This document shows, one piece after another, positions 10,506 through 21,733 of a stretch of DNA of 64,000 nt (position 1 is the stretch's first letter; each line of letters starts with the position of its first letter). This stretch comes from Smallanthus sonchifolius (Eukaryota > Streptophyta > Magnoliopsida > Asterales > Asteraceae). The notes beneath the pieces are model-generated. The model worked only from the letters and a program-made list of their open reading frames with translations. It was not told the origin of the DNA and ran no database searches. A program made the translations under genes and the position numbers. The stretch is taken from NCBI GenBank assembly GCA_023525975.1, contig CM042025.1, positions 2,371,001-2,435,000 of the forward strand, given 5' to 3'.

Positions 10506-12346
10506 CTAGGCAGCTGCCAGCGGTTGGAGAGCTTTGAGTGGATTCATAATAACGCCATCTATAAGCCCGTATTCTTTGGCTTCTTTGGCACTCATGAAAT
10601 AATCACGATCGGTATCCTGGTTGATTCGGTCAAGGCTTTGACCCGTGTGGTATGCCAGATATCCATTCAAATTCGCCTTATGATGTAACATTTCATTAGC
10701 CTACAAGAATAATGTCTCATTAGTTACCACCAAACATAGTAACTAATATATCAGCAAATTTCATTGAACATCTCGTGTGCTATGTTAATTTCTCCAATTC
10801 AGACGAAGAATGCATACCTGAATATCTAAATCAGTTTGTCCACCTTGGGCCCCTCCAAGCGGTTGATGAATCATTATCCTTGAATTTGGAAGGCTAAATC
10901 TTTTTCCTAAATATTTTTGTGAAGATAAAACCATAATATTTCAGTAATTAAAATATTAAAATAACTAAAGTGAAAGTAAATTAATACCTTTCGTGCCAGC
11001 ACCAAGAAGGAAAGCACCCATACTGCAAAATAAATGAGTCAAAACATATTCAACAACAACTTATTTTTTATTGGTTAAACAAAAATTAAAATTAATTAAG
11101 CAAAGTTGTAATAAATATAAACTGATTACCTAGCAGCTAGTCCGACACATACAGTGGAAACATCGGGGCGGATATGTTTCATGGTATCAAAAATGGCCAT
11201 GCCTAAAAGAATTGAGTAAACAATAACCAAACTCATTTCAAGAACTGTAAAAATAAAAAATAAATAGAAACAAACAATCATATTAATACGCATCAAAGGC
11301 GACAGAGAAAGCAAAATACCAGCAGTCACTGAACCACCAGGAGAGTTCACATACATCACAATATCCTGTCAAGAATAATGAAAACAGTGACATTAGTCAT
11401 TAGAAGAAATCCCCAAATAGCCACTAAATATATAACGGAAACTAGAACTGGAAAAAATAACTTTCTAGGGTCCGATCAAACCTTGTTAGGATCAACCGCA
11501 TCAAGATATAGAAGCTGAGCAACAATAATGTTTGCCATGTCATCATCAACCGCACCACCACAACGTATTATTCTCTATAAATGCAACCAAAGCACTTGTA
11601 TAAATAACAACTTACGAATCCAACAAAGTTCACAGGCACAAAGAAGCTACACACATATTGAAAAAGCTGACTGATAACACTCTGGAACCGTTCTTGCATC
11701 ATTGGAGGTGGCCCTTGACCTTGTGCATATGTCGGGAAGTAGGGTGATGATGGAACTTGTATATCCTCCCTGTTTATTAAAAACTATTCATCAATTACAA
11801 GAACTAAACAGATTGAAAAACAAAAATGGAGCAAAACCCTACCTAATGGACCATATCCCCTGCCTTGAATTCTTGTGAAGTGTCGAATAATCACCAGCAT
11901 AAACAGCTTTCACTGAAGAACTCCTAAGAGTTCTCTGATTACTTCTCAATTTACTAACATTCCTGCAATCAATAATGCTCACACAGTTGAAATCTCTGAT
12001 TACTTCTCACAAAAAAACCCTAGCTTCAAACTACACTAATTTCTAGACCTTTTTCCCCAAATAAAATCTTACAGAATCAACAATCTACGAAGTCGAGGAT
12101 TTCAATCTCCTTTTCACCGATTAATCGGAGTAATTCAACTCAAGTTTTAGTCTAAGCTAATTGAAAATCACTGAACAAATTCAACAACATAAGGCATAAA
12201 TTTGGCGGTAAAATGATTACAAATAGTAAGAACCGATACCTGGAACGAAGGGGGAGGAAGTTCTGCTCGGACACGGAGCTAGGGTTTTTGGTGGAAGAGA
12301 AGACGAGAGAGTTGAATATGAGAGACGGAACGCAGGATTGCGCCAT
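10506..12346 (-). CDS. CLPP5: Chloroplast Clp protease proteolytic subunit CLPP5
   Basis: A catalytic subunit of the chloroplast stromal ClpPR core, which degrades substrates fed by ClpC. Nine exons on the minus strand: 12346-12240, 11962-11843, 11769-11655, 11574-11482, 11365-11320, 11202-11130, 11022-10988, 10906-10818 and 10700-10506. All introns are GT-AG and phases agree, giving 290 residues (Arabidopsis CLPP5 is about 298). The catalytic triad is present: Ser185 in GLAASMGAF, His210 in MIHQPLGG, and Asp255 in the QDTDRD segment. A Ser-rich N-terminus (about 60-70 residues, starting MAQSCVPS) fits a plastid transit peptide. The C-terminus PLKALQPLAAA is characteristic of CLPP5 and separates it from other ClpP/ClpR paralogues. 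The start is the only ATG in the first exon frame. A hAT MITE lies about 250 bp upstream. No defect was seen. Confidence 0.95.
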
Positions 12347-12600
12347 TGATTTGATGGATGTGAAACGTTGTGGTGTTCCGGTGAGGAAGAGACGGTGGCT
12401 TATCCGTATAACGCCGACGAGTGCGACGGAGTGAGGCAGTAGGTGAGGGGAAGGGGAAGGGGAAGGGGATGGAGTGACGAAGATAAAAGGAAATAGAAAC
12501 CAGATTTTTATTTGGGTTTGCGTGTGGGAATTGAAAACCCAAATATTAGGATTCGGGTTGGGCCTGGGTTTGTGGTCATCATTTAGTTAGTGATTACAAG

Positions 12601-13247
12601 TAGTGGTGCACAAAAAAACCGGTTTTTTTTTTTAACCCGGTCTAAACCGGCAAACCGGTTCCGGTTCGGGTTGCCCAAAAACCGCCGGTTTGAAACCGGT
12701 TTGAGGATTTCTGAAGAAAATCGGGTTGGGACCGGTTTTGGCTAAACCGGGTTAGAAAACCGGTTTGAACCGGTTTTTTTTAAATGAATTAAATAGCATT
12801 AAATATCATTAAATATCATTTATTAAATAGCATTAGATATCATTAATAGCATTAAATAACATTTATTAAATGAATTAAATAGCATTAAATATCATTTATT
12901 AAATGAATTAAATAGCATTAAATATCATTAAATAGCATTAAATAGCATTTATTAAATGATTTTTAAAAAACATAGTAATTAGCATTTATTAAATGATTTA
13001 TTTAATTAAATCGAAAATTAAAAATATAAATTTTTTTTTTTAAATAAAAACCGGTTTAAACCGGTTTTTTAACCCAAACCGGTTTAAACCTACCCGAACC
13101 GGTTTGACCGGTTTACATATTTCCACCTCCAAAACCGGTTTAACCCGAACCGGTTTGGGCTCAAACCGGTTTTGACTTTTCGTTGACCAAACCGGTTCGG
13201 GTCGGTTTGAACCGGTTTGGGTTAAAAAACCGATTTGTGCACCACTA
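12601..13247. mobile_element. hAT-type MITE with AACCGG-rich arms
   Basis: Ends TAGTGGTGCACAAA and its near-perfect inverse TTTGTGCACCACTA are flanked by a perfect 8-bp duplication ATTACAAG at 12593-12600 and 13248-13255. Each arm (about 180-210 bp) is packed with AAACCGGTTT palindromes, and the centre is an AT-rich short tandem repeat. There is no coding sequence. Confidence 0.85.
12785..12995 (+). repeat. Short tandem repeat (AAATAGCATT / AAATATCATT units)
   Basis: Roughly 10-bp units alternating AAATAGCATT, AAATATCATT and TTATTAAATG run through the middle of the hAT MITE. Confidence 0.7.
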
Positions 13248-13255
13248 ATTACAAG

Positions 13256-14112
13256 TTACAAATAACAAATTATCTTAACCTCAATAAATATTAAAAAAAT
13301 ACATTGTTAATAATAGATGGTTTATATATGCCAAAAAAACAATCTTCCACAATATTTATAAAAAGACTAATTTTACATAAGTTTTACAAAAATATAGATA
13401 TAATTTTGATGGCATAGTGCAAGCTCATTGGTTATTTCTTTGTATAAAAAAGAGAAAAAATCTTCTTGGTGGTTTAGTGTTTTATATATTATGCTAGGAT
13501 TAAATAATAGGTCTGTTTTTGTGTTACCCCGATTATAAAATTAATTGGAACATTTAAACTCAATTAAATTAAACCTAAATCTTATAAGAATAAACTAGAA
13601 CCGATTTAACGAGCTCAAACTTATTTTTTTAACTAGTTTATAAAAGATTTATTAATTAAGCGGCGTTAAGTTGAACTAATTTTTCTAAAAGGAATTGAGA
13701 TTTGCCTTCCAAAAAAAAAGGAATTGAGATTTGAGATGATTAGATATAGAAATGAAATTTGTTAAAGGAAATAGATTTTAAAGGAATAAAAATTTATCAA
13801 AGGAGTTGCATACATTTTAATTGATAAAATAATCATGTTTGGTTCGTTAATTTTATTAAAGAAATTTGAATGTCTTGATGGTGATGGGTGCGTCTCTGAT
13901 GGTTGCGTTGATGGTGGGGCGACTATGATAAAGGGTGGTAAGAGCATGTGTATGGGTGCCGTGAAGGGGGCGTGATTGCCATTCACAGCGTGATCCCCGT
14001 GAAACACCGCCCCCTCATCGGCGTGATTATTTATGCAAACCCTATGCAACTAAGTTAAGTTTCTTGCATTTGATTCCGACCATTCACCCGAAAATAACAC
14101 ATCATCCACTAA
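13256..14112. other. Intergenic with unbounded MITE fragments
   Basis: From about 13915 to 14030 a GGGGGCGTG ... CACCGCCCCC inverted segment suggests another Harbinger-type MITE fragment, but no target-site duplication could be fixed. The rest is AT-rich with no gene. Confidence 0.35.
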
Positions 14113-14844
14113 GGGTGAAGAGGGTGCATTACCCATATATCATTTACTCACCAAAACTACCCAATAAAATTCTGCCACATCAAAACTACTCATTTACCCA
14201 GTTCATTGGAAACACCCTACTCATTTACTCACCAACTTTTTTTTTTTAAACAAACATTTAAATAAAAAAAAGTCAATTTCATTAAATAAAAATTAACATA
14301 ATACAATTAAAAACCTAGAAACATAAAAATAAAAAGCCTACAAATAAAAATTAAAAAAACTAGAAAATTAACAAAAAAAAATAAAAGCTAGATAACAAAA
14401 ATAAAAAACCTAAAAGGGTAGTAGTTGGAATATTGAGGTTGCGAAAAGTAGTTTGGAATTGGTTGAGGAGGTGGTTGGGTTCGTCGGGGAGCGGCTTAGG
14501 TTCGTTCGGGTTGCGGTTGAAATTGAACTTTTGGCTTAAATTTTCTAACCTTTGTTGATTTTTTTGATGACCCTTCCATTTTTTTGTAGTATGAAGATTT
14601 TGACAATGTATATATATAGATGAAAGATTTATAGATGAAAGTAAATATGTTTGTAGAGTGTATATATATAGATGAAAGAATTAGTAATTTTTTTTAACGG
14701 CTCCTTGCTTTTCCACACCCGAGTAAATTTACTCGGCCAAACTACTCGATGGTGGGACTCGGACCACAAGGGGCGGTGTTCCATGTTTACTCGATCCCCC
14801 TCTCTCCTACCCGGCCCAAGTCGGATAATGCACCCCCTTCACCC
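14113..14844. mobile_element. PIF/Harbinger-type non-autonomous element
   Basis: Ends GGGTGAAGAGGGTGCATTA and TAATGCACCCCCTTCACCC are inverted with one mismatch and are flanked by TAA at 14110-14112 and 14845-14847. The 732-bp interior has A-rich sequence and no transposase frame. A short internal duplication around TATATATAGATGAAAG lies near 14610-14680. Confidence 0.75.
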
Positions 14845-14965
14845 TAATTGAAGAAGAGAGGGATAGAACCATCAAGATGCATTTGCTAAACTGTCTTCCT
14901 GCCAAAAAAAATTAAAAATACATACACAACCTACATAACTACTATACAAAAAACAAAATAAAAAC

Positions 14966-15976
14966 TTAAGCGGCATAATCCATAACAGTTAAGCATTCAC
15001 GAGCAGCCTTCGTGGTGGCTTCCTCCAACGCCTTCAACGGCGAATCCTCCCCGATGTTCTCGGTAAAACATGCCTGACACGTGGATATATCCGTCTCCAC
15101 CGCACCAAAATCGTCAGCAAGCAATGTTACATCACGAACCCCAAGATCCGTTATGGCCCGGTTCAACTCGTTTAAGCTCGCACCGTACTTATCAACACAT
15201 TTACTCAAACACATGCCCGTTTCCGAAGAAGCGATAGTTGGGTCATCTAGAAGCTTCTTAGCCTCATCCATGGCTAATTGAGCATCGGACTGACTTTGCT
15301 TGATTCGGGACTCAATGGCCAAAGCAACATCATGGTCAAAGAACCCAGAAGGAGACGGGCTGGGGCCCGGGCCCGGACCCAATCCAGGTAAGGACGAAGG
15401 CGGGTTCGGGTAAGGAGCAGGCCCTGAAAATGGAGATGGAGATGGAGCTGGACCCATGCCTGAGCCAGGTGAGGGGGAGGGCAGGCTTGGGTCAGGAGCG
15501 GGACCAGAAAACGGAGATGGAGACGGGCCCGGGCCTAATCCAGGTGAGAAGAGAAGGTTTGGGAAAGAAACAGGCCCTGAAAACGGAGATGGCGCAGGGC
15601 CAGAAAATGGAGCTGGAACCGTTTTGTCTCCCCTGAAAATTGATGAAGAAATGGCTTCAGCTTCGTTTACGATTGAGGATGTAACCGGTGCGATCGTCTT
15701 TTGGGCTTCTTCTATAACCTCACTGATTCCGCCCCATAATGAGGTCGGGCTGGGTGCCGGGCCTGCCACGGGTCTGGATGCATCTTTCGGTTCGTCTAAA
15801 CCGGGTGAACCTAAATCTTTTTCGGAATGATTAACCTCGTCTAATCTAGAATTGGGATGGGCTATAGATGGCAGGATATTTAAACCTTCAACAGAAAGAT
15901 ATAAAATGAGAGAAGAGATGGAGATTATGAGCAAAATACGAGCTCTAAGCTCCATATTTAATTTCTCTTTTATCAT
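14966..15976 (-). CDS. Proline-rich protein with C-terminal PMEI-like domain
   Basis: A single-exon, 336-residue, probably secreted protein. Residues 8-31 form a signal peptide or anchor (a second Met at residue 8, MELRARILL, may be the true start). Residues about 118-212 are a proline-rich linker with repeated SGPAPSPSPF and GPGPSPSPS blocks, the kind that is hydroxylated and O-glycosylated in arabinogalactan or extensin-like proteins. Residues about 213-332 resemble the plant invertase/pectin methylesterase inhibitor four-helix domain: a LNELNRAITDL helix, TCQACF and five cysteines (256, 260, 300, 303, 328). The family's usual N-terminal helical hairpin with its own disulfide is not evident, so inhibitor activity is uncertain. 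A wall-associated structural or regulatory role is inferred. I do not recognise a named gene. Confidence 0.75.
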   Translation of the reverse strand: MIKEKLNMELRARILLIISISSLILYLSVEGLNILPSIAHPNSRLDEVNHSEKDLGSPGLDEPKDASRPVAGPAPSPTSLWGGISEVIEEAQKTIAPVTSSIVNEAEAISSSIFRGDKTVPAPFSGPAPSPFSGPVSFPNLLFSPGLGPGPSPSPFSGPAPDPSLPSPSPGSGMGPAPSPSPFSGPAPYPNPPSSLPGLGPGPGPSPSPSGFFDHDVALAIESRIKQSQSDAQLAMDEAKKLLDDPTIASSETGMCLSKCVDKYGASLNELNRAITDLGVRDVTLLADDFGAVETDISTCQACFTENIGEDSPLKALEEATTKAARECLTVMDYAA

Positions 15977-16197
15977 CTCTACTCTCCTCTCACATGTAGA
16001 TAGAAATGGAGGGATGGAGTAATTTGAAAATAAAAAATGGACAAATAGAATCTGTAACTACTTACAAAGAAATAAATGGTTCATCATTTATTCAGGATTG
16101 CCTTACCTTGTTTCTAGCTCATCTTTGATGTTCACATAAAAGCCCTATGCCATCATACAAATATAAGGGGCTAAAGAGTGTATAAACTAGGGTCAGC

Positions 16198-16491
16198 ATT
16201 GGTCGGTTCAGTTCGGTTATGGGTCAAAACTCATAACCGATGTTTCAGTTTTTAGATTTTCATAACTGATTGGTTCGGTTATGAAGTGTTCGTTTTTTGG
16301 GTTATAGGGGAAGTTGGTTCAGTTGATTCGTTTTGTATGAACATATAACCAAAACCAAACCACAAAACTCGGTTATTAAAAAAACATAACCATAACCAAT
16401 TTGTCGGTTTGTCAATTGGTTCGGTTATAACGGTTCAGTGTTTTTTTTTTCAAGTTATGTTTCACTTATTCGGTTTTTCTGCTCACCCTTA
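16198..16491. mobile_element. hAT-like MITE with GGTTCGGTTAT arms
   Basis: Ends TAGGGTCAGCA and TGCTCACCCTTA are inverted with one mismatch. Flanks GTATAAAC (16190-16197) and GTACAAAA (16492-16499) look like a decayed 8-bp duplication. The arms repeat CGGTTATG / CATAACCG. A related, broken copy is near 53455-53960. Confidence 0.6.
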
Positions 16492-16815
16492 GTACAAAAT
16501 TAAAAGCACACTTTGAAGAATAGCTATAATATTACTAAATGAATATCCAAATTACAAAGGGGTCTCCTTTTAAGACATATATATATATATTTGGCAGCTC
16601 AGTCAAGAAATTCAAAGTTTAGCTCATTAAAAACTGAAAATCAATGACTAAATAAACACAGTGAAAATAAAAAAGGCTAATGTCATGTGATTTATCTAAT
16701 AAACCAAAATAATTAAGAGTAAGTCCAGAAAAAAAAATCAAAAACCTTGAATTTGGAGCCCAGGATAAAGAAATTGGGCCTGAAGTGCAGGCAAACCACC
16801 ATAACGTCCGGCCCG

Positions 16816-19376
16816 TTAAACCGAGCAAACTTTTTTAAGCATATTTCCGAGCTCGGGTGTTACTACAATCCCATCTCTTTCAATCCTCTGGCCCATATCA
16901 GGTTCGGTTTTACCAGCAGCAATGTAAGTTTGCAACAAGTGACTATACACCTTATCATCAACACAGTTTAATTTCTGAAGAATCTTGAATAACTTTTCAG
17001 CACCCGCTACATCTCTCTCTTTCTCAAAATACTCCAAAAACACATCAATACTATCACTATAAGGATACCAATTACCAATTTCAGCTTGTGCAGCAGCAGT
17101 TTCTAAACATTTCATAGCCAGATCGATTTGCTGACTCCGAAGATAATGTTTCATGAATAATACCAAAGTTTGAACAAACGGTCCACTTGATCTTTTCACA
17201 GATCCATGAAAGACTAATTCAGCTTCTTCAACCATGTTATGTCTTAGATAACAACTTATAACAACATTAGTGACTCGCGTATCATAATACACGCAATTTG
17301 ATTCCCATTCTTCAAACCACTTTTTCATTCCTTCTAGATCATTCACCTTAGATAGAGCTTAAAGTATAATTCTGTAACTCATATTACTAGTTGTCTCAAA
17401 TGAAGATTTTAGTAAACTGGATACGCGATGAACTTGTTCTTGATTATTAAGTGTAGAGTAAAAAGTTATAAGAAAATGGTACGCTTCTCGTGACGGATGT
17501 TTCATCTCGTTTTCAAGCATTCTAAGTGCTGATTCAGCTTTTTCAACTAGACCCGCCTTAACATAAACTCCAGCGAGGTTACTGTAAGTAGTCCAGTTAC
17601 AAGTTTCTTTTTTGTCCCTTGTAATTTCCTCAAATACCCGTTCTACCCCTTCTATATCTCCTAACAGTGAAAAGCTTTGCATCCATATGTTATAAGTAAA
17701 TGTGCTTAAATAAATTTTTCTTTTTTTCATTTCTTCTATCAAAGGAGGAACTTTTTCGGGCTGGTCTAATCCTATGTATAAGGTCATTATATTGTTGAAA
17801 GCTAATGAGGTTGTGAAGTTTTTTGATTCAATTTCCTTAAAAAGAGCCAATGCTTTATCTGCCATTTTCAACTTACAGTAAGTGTTTAAGAGAGCCCCGT
17901 AAGTGTTTCTGCTCTGTAATTGTGGAGATAGATTCTTTAAGAAATCTTCAGCTTCTGACACCCCGTGGACCTTTGATATTAGATCCAAACGCACTGCAAG
18001 ATCAGTGTTTGAAAAGTTGATTTCCCGTTTATCCATCCATTCCATTACCTGTATATGTGAATCCATTCAATGAGATTATGTTTAGGAATTTGTGATTAAA
18101 ACTTAAGTTGTAATAATCAGATAATCAATTGCTAGAGTGTTTGACAAATTCTGATTATTTAATACTTTACATGTGAAATGCCGCCAAAGTAATCAGATAA
18201 CTAGAATTACTTTTATTCCAGCTACTCCTAATCTCTTATTATCCAAAACTGAAAGATAATTACAATCAGTTTCACTATACCTGGGGGTGTTTGGGATTGC
18301 TTATTAAAACTGCTTTCTACTTATTGTCCTGTGAATCTTTGATATGGCACATAAGCAGTTTTGAATGTTCGGATAGAAGCAAACCGCTTATGAGTTACGA
18401 TTAAGTTCTTACAAATAAATGACACAATTGCACAAACTATGAAGTAAAACGTCTACTCCGAATGAAGTCTGTACTCCGGATAGTTTACAAACACTCCGGA
18501 TCAAAGAAGAAATGAAGACAAGAGTACAAGGCATGTACTCCGGAGGAACACTTTGTTCCTCCGTAGTAGAAGGCAATCTCTCCGGGCTAATTTGTGTTTC
18601 TTCAACAAAGGACTACTCCGGAAGACAACTACCAACTGAAGGAGTTAGTTATGCAAGGATGGCTTCCAGAAGAGTCTAGAAGGTAGTTATGTGGACGGTC
18701 AATTGTTTTCATCTATAAATAGTCAATGTTAGTTCGTTTGTAATGTAACTTTGTAACTGTCAATTTCTCTGTAACAAACTACTATCATCAATACAATTGG
18801 CCGTTCGATTTACTTACGGAACAAATTGATTGATTCCGCCTTTCAGATTTGATGCAATAATAATCGGAAAAAGCTAGTTCGTTAGTACAGATAGTGGATA
18901 AACAGAATACGAGCCCAAATAATATTGTTTTAACCTGTTCCAGTAAGAAATCCGTACACATTGGATAAACAGAATACGAGCCCTAATTTAGATTTCTAAT
19001 TGTTAAAACACATAAAATCAACATGAATAAATCTCGATTGCTCGTTAGGTTAAGAAATTAGCAGCTATAAACATACCTCGAGAGCGTGGTGGTACTTGCC
19101 GTACCGCCGAAGTTCCCTGATACATCTCTCTAACTCAATCTTCCTAACGAAATTACCTTCTCTCATGTATTGATTTAATGTGTGTGCAACTGTTCCGCCG
19201 GTGGCTCCCAACTCGGACAGCCTTCTGTATAACCGCTTTTCATTTGCGGATTCTTTATGTGGCGGCGAGACGACCTCAGGCAAAACATTACCTTCTTCCG
19301 CCACCATTGAAAACGTTCTGAGCATCGTCCACGTTCTGGCTAACGATATCCGGCTCCGGCAGCGGATAATCATCAT
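16816..19376 (-). pseudogene. P-class PPR protein gene (At2g20710-like) with premature stop
   Basis: PPR proteins of this class bind organellar RNA. Two exons, 19376-19077 and 18048-16816, are joined by a GT-AG intron at phase 0. The N-terminus (MMIIRCRSRISLART) is arginine-rich, as in mitochondrial presequences. Repeated 35-residue helical-hairpin units follow (for example TYGALLNTYCKLKMADKALAL). A TAA at 17361-17359 interrupts the frame at codon 330 of 510, and the PPR array then continues in the same frame (NDLEGMKKWFEEWES onward) to a natural stop at 16816. A single CAA to TAA change would explain it. The product would be 329 residues, so the gene is a recent pseudogene, a truncated allele, or a sequencing error. 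The 1-kb intron carries an LTR-like insertion. Confidence 0.85.
18417..18870 (+). repeat. LTR-like or TRIM-like insertion in the PPR intron
   Basis: A compact block with repeated ACTCCGGA motifs, a CTATAAATAG TATA box at 18713-18722 and a CA-rich region with AATACAATT about 75 bp later has the layout of a short LTR. Boundaries and target-site duplication were not fixed. Just downstream, a 22-bp repeat (TGGATAAACAGAATACGAGC...) occurs at 18895 and 18962. Confidence 0.35.
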
Positions 19377-20601
19377 CGTTTCTCAATCTATCCTTTCGCC
19401 GGCGTGTTTGATCGGTTTAATGTAACCCGGGGTTCTGCAAACGGTATAAGTGTTTGGATTCATTTTCAAATCTGTTAATTGAATTAAAAGTTTGTAAGCT
19501 TGTTTAGGTAAACCAAAAAAAGTTCAATAAGGTGTATAAAATTATTTTTAAGAAGTAAGAAGAGTGTGACTTCTCAAACCTCTTTATTACTTTTGACAAA
19601 AAAAAAGTCTTTTTGAGGTTAAATAAGGAATCTCAAGCACACCCTAACAAGTTTTATTTGTTCAACTTAGGATTCCATTATCGGGGGTGTTTGTTTCAGA
19701 TTTTTCCATATCTTAATAGTTCATTCATGCTTTTAATGGTTCAGCACATAAACCATGATGAACCATTCAGAGCTCTTAATGAACCAAACAGCCCCTTACA
19801 CTCGTTTTGTGTTCGTGATCACGCACACACGACACGAAAATAGTCAGGTTTTTAAGTTGGTATGTATAACTTGTATAAAATCAAGTCGTGTTTGGATTGA
19901 TATGTATAAAATCACTCCTTTTGTGTTCACGATTCTAGCGCGATTTTTGGACACGACACGAAAAAATCAGGTTTTGAGTCACGTATATGTAACTGATTTA
20001 AAATCGAGTCGTGTTCGGATTGGCGTTGTATTCGAGTTGTCTTGTTTAACCCGTTTAGTTAATCATGACGAGCCGCGAACCTATTTAATTTGGTTAACCC
20101 ACCTACCCGTTTAACCTATTTATTTACAACACACCCACCTAATTAACATGTTTACGAGTTGATTATTACCCACCAACTTGCCAACTCGTTTGGCATGTTT
20201 AGACAAAAGGATTAAACGAGTTGTGTTCAAGTCACAATTTTAAGTGTGCACGGTTTGAGATTGTTGTTTTTTACACGAATAAAAATATTGGTCGTGTTCA
20301 GGTTAAACAATTCAACTAGCCAACCTGACACGATTGGGACCGTAACTGGAACAATTTTAGTGAGATTACGTAACACTAACGTAATGCTAGAATAAAAAGA
20401 ACAAATCTAAAATGTTTAATTTTCTTATCAGTGGTTCGTATTTTTTAAATTTTGTACTTTTTATATACTAATGTGTATGTTATGTACATAAAAAACTATC
20501 AAACTAATTTGTTCATACGTTTTTTGAATTTTAAACATTTACCCACACATATGTAGCTTATATATATATATAAATGAAATTTGTTCATAATTTTATTTTA
20601 G
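19377..20601. other. Intergenic with MITE-like sequence
   Basis: A small candidate MITE occupies 19683-19796. From about 19800 to 20350 there are repeated CACGACACGA and ACCCG motifs, typical of degenerate plant hAT MITE arms, without definable ends. No gene was found. Confidence 0.4.
19683..19796. mobile_element. Small hAT-like MITE
   Basis: Ends GGGGGTGTTTGTTTCA and TGAACCAAACAGCCCC are imperfectly inverted. No clear duplication flanks them. Confidence 0.35.
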
Positions 20602-21733
20602 AGTTAACTTCGTTTTTGCTCTCTAAGGTTTGACATTTTTAATGCTTTTGCTCCAATATTTTGAAAATGGCCAAAATACTCCTTGATGTTACCATTTTGC
20701 TCCTTGACACTAACTTCGTTAAATATTTCAGTTAAATGTAAGGGTATTTAGGTCTTTTACATATAAGGACTATTTTGTTGCCATTTTGCTCCCTGAGGTT
20801 AACATTTTATTTCCATTTTGCTCCCTGAGGTTACCATTTTGTTGCCACCCCACCACCTGTTATCACCACCAGCCACTACCACATGCTACCATCACCAACC
20901 ACCACCACCTGCTATCACCACCAGCCACCACTCCTACTCTCTTTCTCTTTTTTTACTGTCACCATTTGGGGGTTTCGACATCACCACCACCCACCTGCTA
21001 CCACCACCAGCCACCACCACATGCTACCATCACCCGCCACCACCACCAACATAGTGAACACCGCACCAATCGATTTAGGGTTTGAATTTGGGGGTTTCGA
21101 CACCACCACCAGCCACCAACTACCGCCACCAACTACCACCACCAGCCACCAACTACCGCCACCCCTAACTTCGATTTATGGTTTGAATTTGGGGGTTTCA
21201 ACAGCCGCCATCGCTTGCTGGAGGTTGCCGGTCAGATTTAAAATCGAACACCAAAACACGATGGCGGTGCCCTCAGATTCAAAATTGAACCCTAAATGTT
21301 TCTTCTCCGGTGAACACCCATTCTCACAAAGATTTTTGATTTCTTGACTCAACCAAATTGGTGATATCGGGGTGATGGTAGTGGTGCGATGGTAGTGCGG
21401 TGGTTGTGTGTTGTCGGCGACGATGACGGAGCCGGAGGCTTGAAAGGGTTTTCTGGTGGTGGGGGTGTGATGGTGGTGTAGTGGTGGCAACAAAATGGTA
21501 CCCTCGGGGAGCAAAATGGCAACAAAATGGTAACATCATGGAGCAAAATGGCAACAAAATAGTCCTTACCTGTAAAAAGACCTAAATACCCTTACACTTA
21601 ACTGAAATATTTAATGAAGTTAATGTCAGGGAGCAAAATGGCAACAAAATGGTAACCTAAGGGAGTATTTTCAAACTATTGGAACAAAAACGTAAAAAGT
21701 GTCAAAACTCAAGGAGCAAAAACGAAGTTAACT
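20602..21733. mobile_element. Long-TIR (MULE-like) non-autonomous element
   Basis: The first about 250 bp (AGTTAACTTCGTTTTTGCTC...) reappears inverted at 21480-21733, forming very long terminal inverted repeats with internal CCATTTTGCTCCCTGAGG units. The core is CCACCACC-rich low-complexity DNA with repeated GGGGGTTTCGACA and TTTAGGGTTTGAATTTGG segments that may be old captured sequence. A 9-bp duplication could not be confirmed. Reading frames across the core are compositional. Confidence 0.65.

Noticed and set aside
20786..21347. Several long plus-strand frames rich in His, Thr and Pro
   Set aside because: They arise from CCACCACC low-complexity DNA between the inverted arms and match no protein family.
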